Positions 62,590-64,000 of a stretch of 64,000 nt of DNA are shown here, in pieces. The translations under genes were made by a program, and so were the position numbers. The DNA comes from Zingiber officinale. Lineage: Eukaryota > Streptophyta > Magnoliopsida > Zingiberales > Zingiberaceae. The stretch is taken from positions 30,706,011-30,770,010 of the forward strand of contig NC_056000.1 of assembly GCF_018446385.1 (NCBI RefSeq). The letters run 5' to 3'. The notes beneath the pieces were generated by a model that saw nothing but the letters and a program-made list of their open reading frames with translations, was not told where the DNA came from and did not search any database. How positions within the stretch are numbered: position 1 is the stretch's first letter; the number at the start of each line of letters is the position of its first letter.

Positions 62590-63495
62590 GTTATGTACAA
62601 CATATCCATACTTGGATACAAGGCTAAGACTTGACATAAATCATACATGTCCTTAGTAAATAGAAATGCTAGAAAAAGAATCCAATCATAGTCCCAAAAT
62701 CATGTTTAATTAATCATGTAGAACTAAATAAATATTGGATCACAAAGAATCAAATTCGCTACTTAGATAGAAACTATCAAAGTTGTGATCCAGGGGGCGA
62801 CAAGAAATTTATTTCAAATAAAGCATCAACTAAGGGGGAGTTTTCATTTTTCTTTTTATTGCTTTAATATTTGATTGTTATGCTTGACTTTATTGCTTTC
62901 ATTGGCTACTTAACTTATGGTGTCTAGATAGAACTAGAATAGCTAGATAGGACAAAAGGATTTTGATCTTGATAGCATGGTATCAAGACACGATGAGCTG
63001 ATAGTACATTAGAGAAACATTGACTATGTGCATGTTTAGGTTGGATGAGGTGTATCCTACCTAGTGCACTTAGCTAAGTGGAACTAGCTAAAATTAACTC
63101 ATCATCCTAAATTAGTTAGACCAAGATTTTGTATTAAGTTAGTTAAGTATATAATTTCTTTTATTGACTTTTCCTAAGGATGTAGTCACTCTAAAGTAAG
63201 CTCCTAAGCCTAGCCATAACCAAGAAGTTGGTTTAAAAAATACCTACTTAATTGACCCAAAGTTAAATTTGAATCTAACCCAAGGTCAAACACTCTTCCT
63301 AAAGTCACCATTCAATTAAACAAGTAAATTGGAAAATATCTCACAGAAATCCATAAGGTTAACATGTTTTGAACACTTAGTATGAGTGAGATGTAAAAAT
63401 AACAGAATTAAAAATTCACTTAACTCTATAGAACCCAAGAAACATTTGGTACCAAACATATACTTTATGTGTAGGAACATAAAAGTTTAAATGAA
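62590..63495 (+). other. internal region of the decayed Sirevirus
   Basis: AT-rich, no conserved reading. A stray AAGGGGGAG tract is near 62833. Confidence 0.45.
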
Positions 63496-63531
63496 TGGAT
63501 GTTGGATAGTGGGTGTTCTAGACATATAACC
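63496..63531 (+). pseudogene. protease start of the decayed Sirevirus
   Basis: WMLDSGCSRHIT matches the copia protease active-site segment. The sequence then degenerates, with a short duplicated phrase TTACAAAGTTAAAACTCA, and pol is missing. Confidence 0.75.
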
Positions 63532-63545
63532 ATAGACCTTAAAAA

Positions 63546-63712
63546 ATTACAAAGTTAAAACTCAAAAAATTTACAAAGTTAAAACTCAAGGTGACAAAAG
63601 GCGAATACGCTTGCTCCCAGCGCCTCCGCCAATCCGTCATAGGACCAACACAGAGGAGGTAAATCACGGACGACTACTAGCCTTTGGAATAATGACTAGC
63701 ACATAAGGGAGG
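63546..63712. other. GC-richer junction segment
   Basis: 63600-63700 changes to GC-richer sequence (CGCTTGCTCCCAGCGCCTCC). It ends AAGGGAGG directly before the LTR at 63713, as a polypurine tract would, so it may be the 3' internal end of a gypsy element. Confidence 0.35.
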
Positions 63713-64000
63713 TGATAACCATGATTTTTGCTATATTATCTTGATTCATAATGCATGTTTTTAATGATATTTTCATAGCTTAAAGCCATATTTACTCTAC
63801 ATTTCATAATTTCATTCTATCTTGGAATTAATTGTAAATTAGCCTATTATCATAGTATTTGATGCTAATATTTATTTATTATTTTGTAGGCATCAAAAAG
63901 GTCATAGACCCGATCAAATCAGGCCACATTTGGGCTCAAATCAAGGGCTTATCAAGTCAATCAAGCCTTGGAGTGTTTTGGACCATCCATTGAAGATCAG
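63713..64000 (+). mobile_element. start of a gypsy-type LTR, cut by the window edge
   Basis: Starts TGATAACCATGATTTTTGC after a purine tract and contains TTTGTAGGCATCAAAAAGG, a common feature of long plant Ty3/gypsy LTRs. Resembles the opening of 42489-44026. Confidence 0.55.

Overview
This is a nuclear window from a flowering plant with a large, transposon-rich genome. The evidence is spliced genes, a plant Dof factor, a plant RING ligase with ten exons, and plant-type Ty1/copia Sireviruses, CACTA, hAT and T-tailed SINEs. The repertoire (Angela-like LTR, Au SINE, Sirevirus with palindromic LTR) fits a monocot, possibly Zingiberales, but the sequence alone does not prove this. Only two host genes are secure. 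One is a two-exon Dof zinc-finger factor (1425-2339, minus). The other is a complete ten-exon orthologue of the RING-H2 E3 ligase SIS3 (26197-38184, minus), whose fourth intron has swollen to about 8.3 kb by insertions. A possible terminal exon of an unidentified gene lies at 106-243.

Layout. 1-5040: gene-bearing, mostly single copy, with the Dof gene and a (TAA)16 microsatellite. 5041-21037: a nested 16 kb composite copia element, LTR-internal-LTR-internal'-LTR, bounded by a single TCTCA target duplication. A 1.14 kb hAT element sits in its RNase H region, and a 5.4 kb CACTA element, itself holding a SINE, sits in its middle LTR. 21038-26196: sparse sequence with a 52-bp SINE stub and a solo LTR. 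26197-38184: SIS3; its introns hold two SINEs, a 2.4 kb Angela-like solo LTR, a SINE fragment, an RTE-type LINE with a 19-bp target duplication and a large inverted duplication at its 5' junction. One coding exon is also partly duplicated. 38847-48959: MITEs, a second hAT element, probable solo LTRs and decayed Sirevirus LTR material.

48960-60440: an 11.5 kb Sirevirus with CCAAG target duplications, two nearly identical LTRs, a tRNA-iMet primer-binding site, gag, a frameshifted pol separated from gag by one in-frame amber codon, a probably spliced third ORF, and a series of polypurine tracts. Its most unusual trait is a set of 22-bp hairpins (arms GATCGGTC/GACCGATC, variable 4-base centre). 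They occur in both LTRs and again just upstream of the third ORF, with paired arm changes. 60446-63712 is an older, decayed Sirevirus (LTR end, gag, start of protease). 63713-64000 is the start of a gypsy-type LTR that runs off the window.

How parts work together: the host genes are unrelated to each other. The rest is successive insertion, with order readable from nesting: CACTA and hAT are younger than the composite copia; the intact Sirevirus is younger than the decayed LTR it splits. All element calls rest on termini, target duplications and translated motifs read by eye; no database search was possible.
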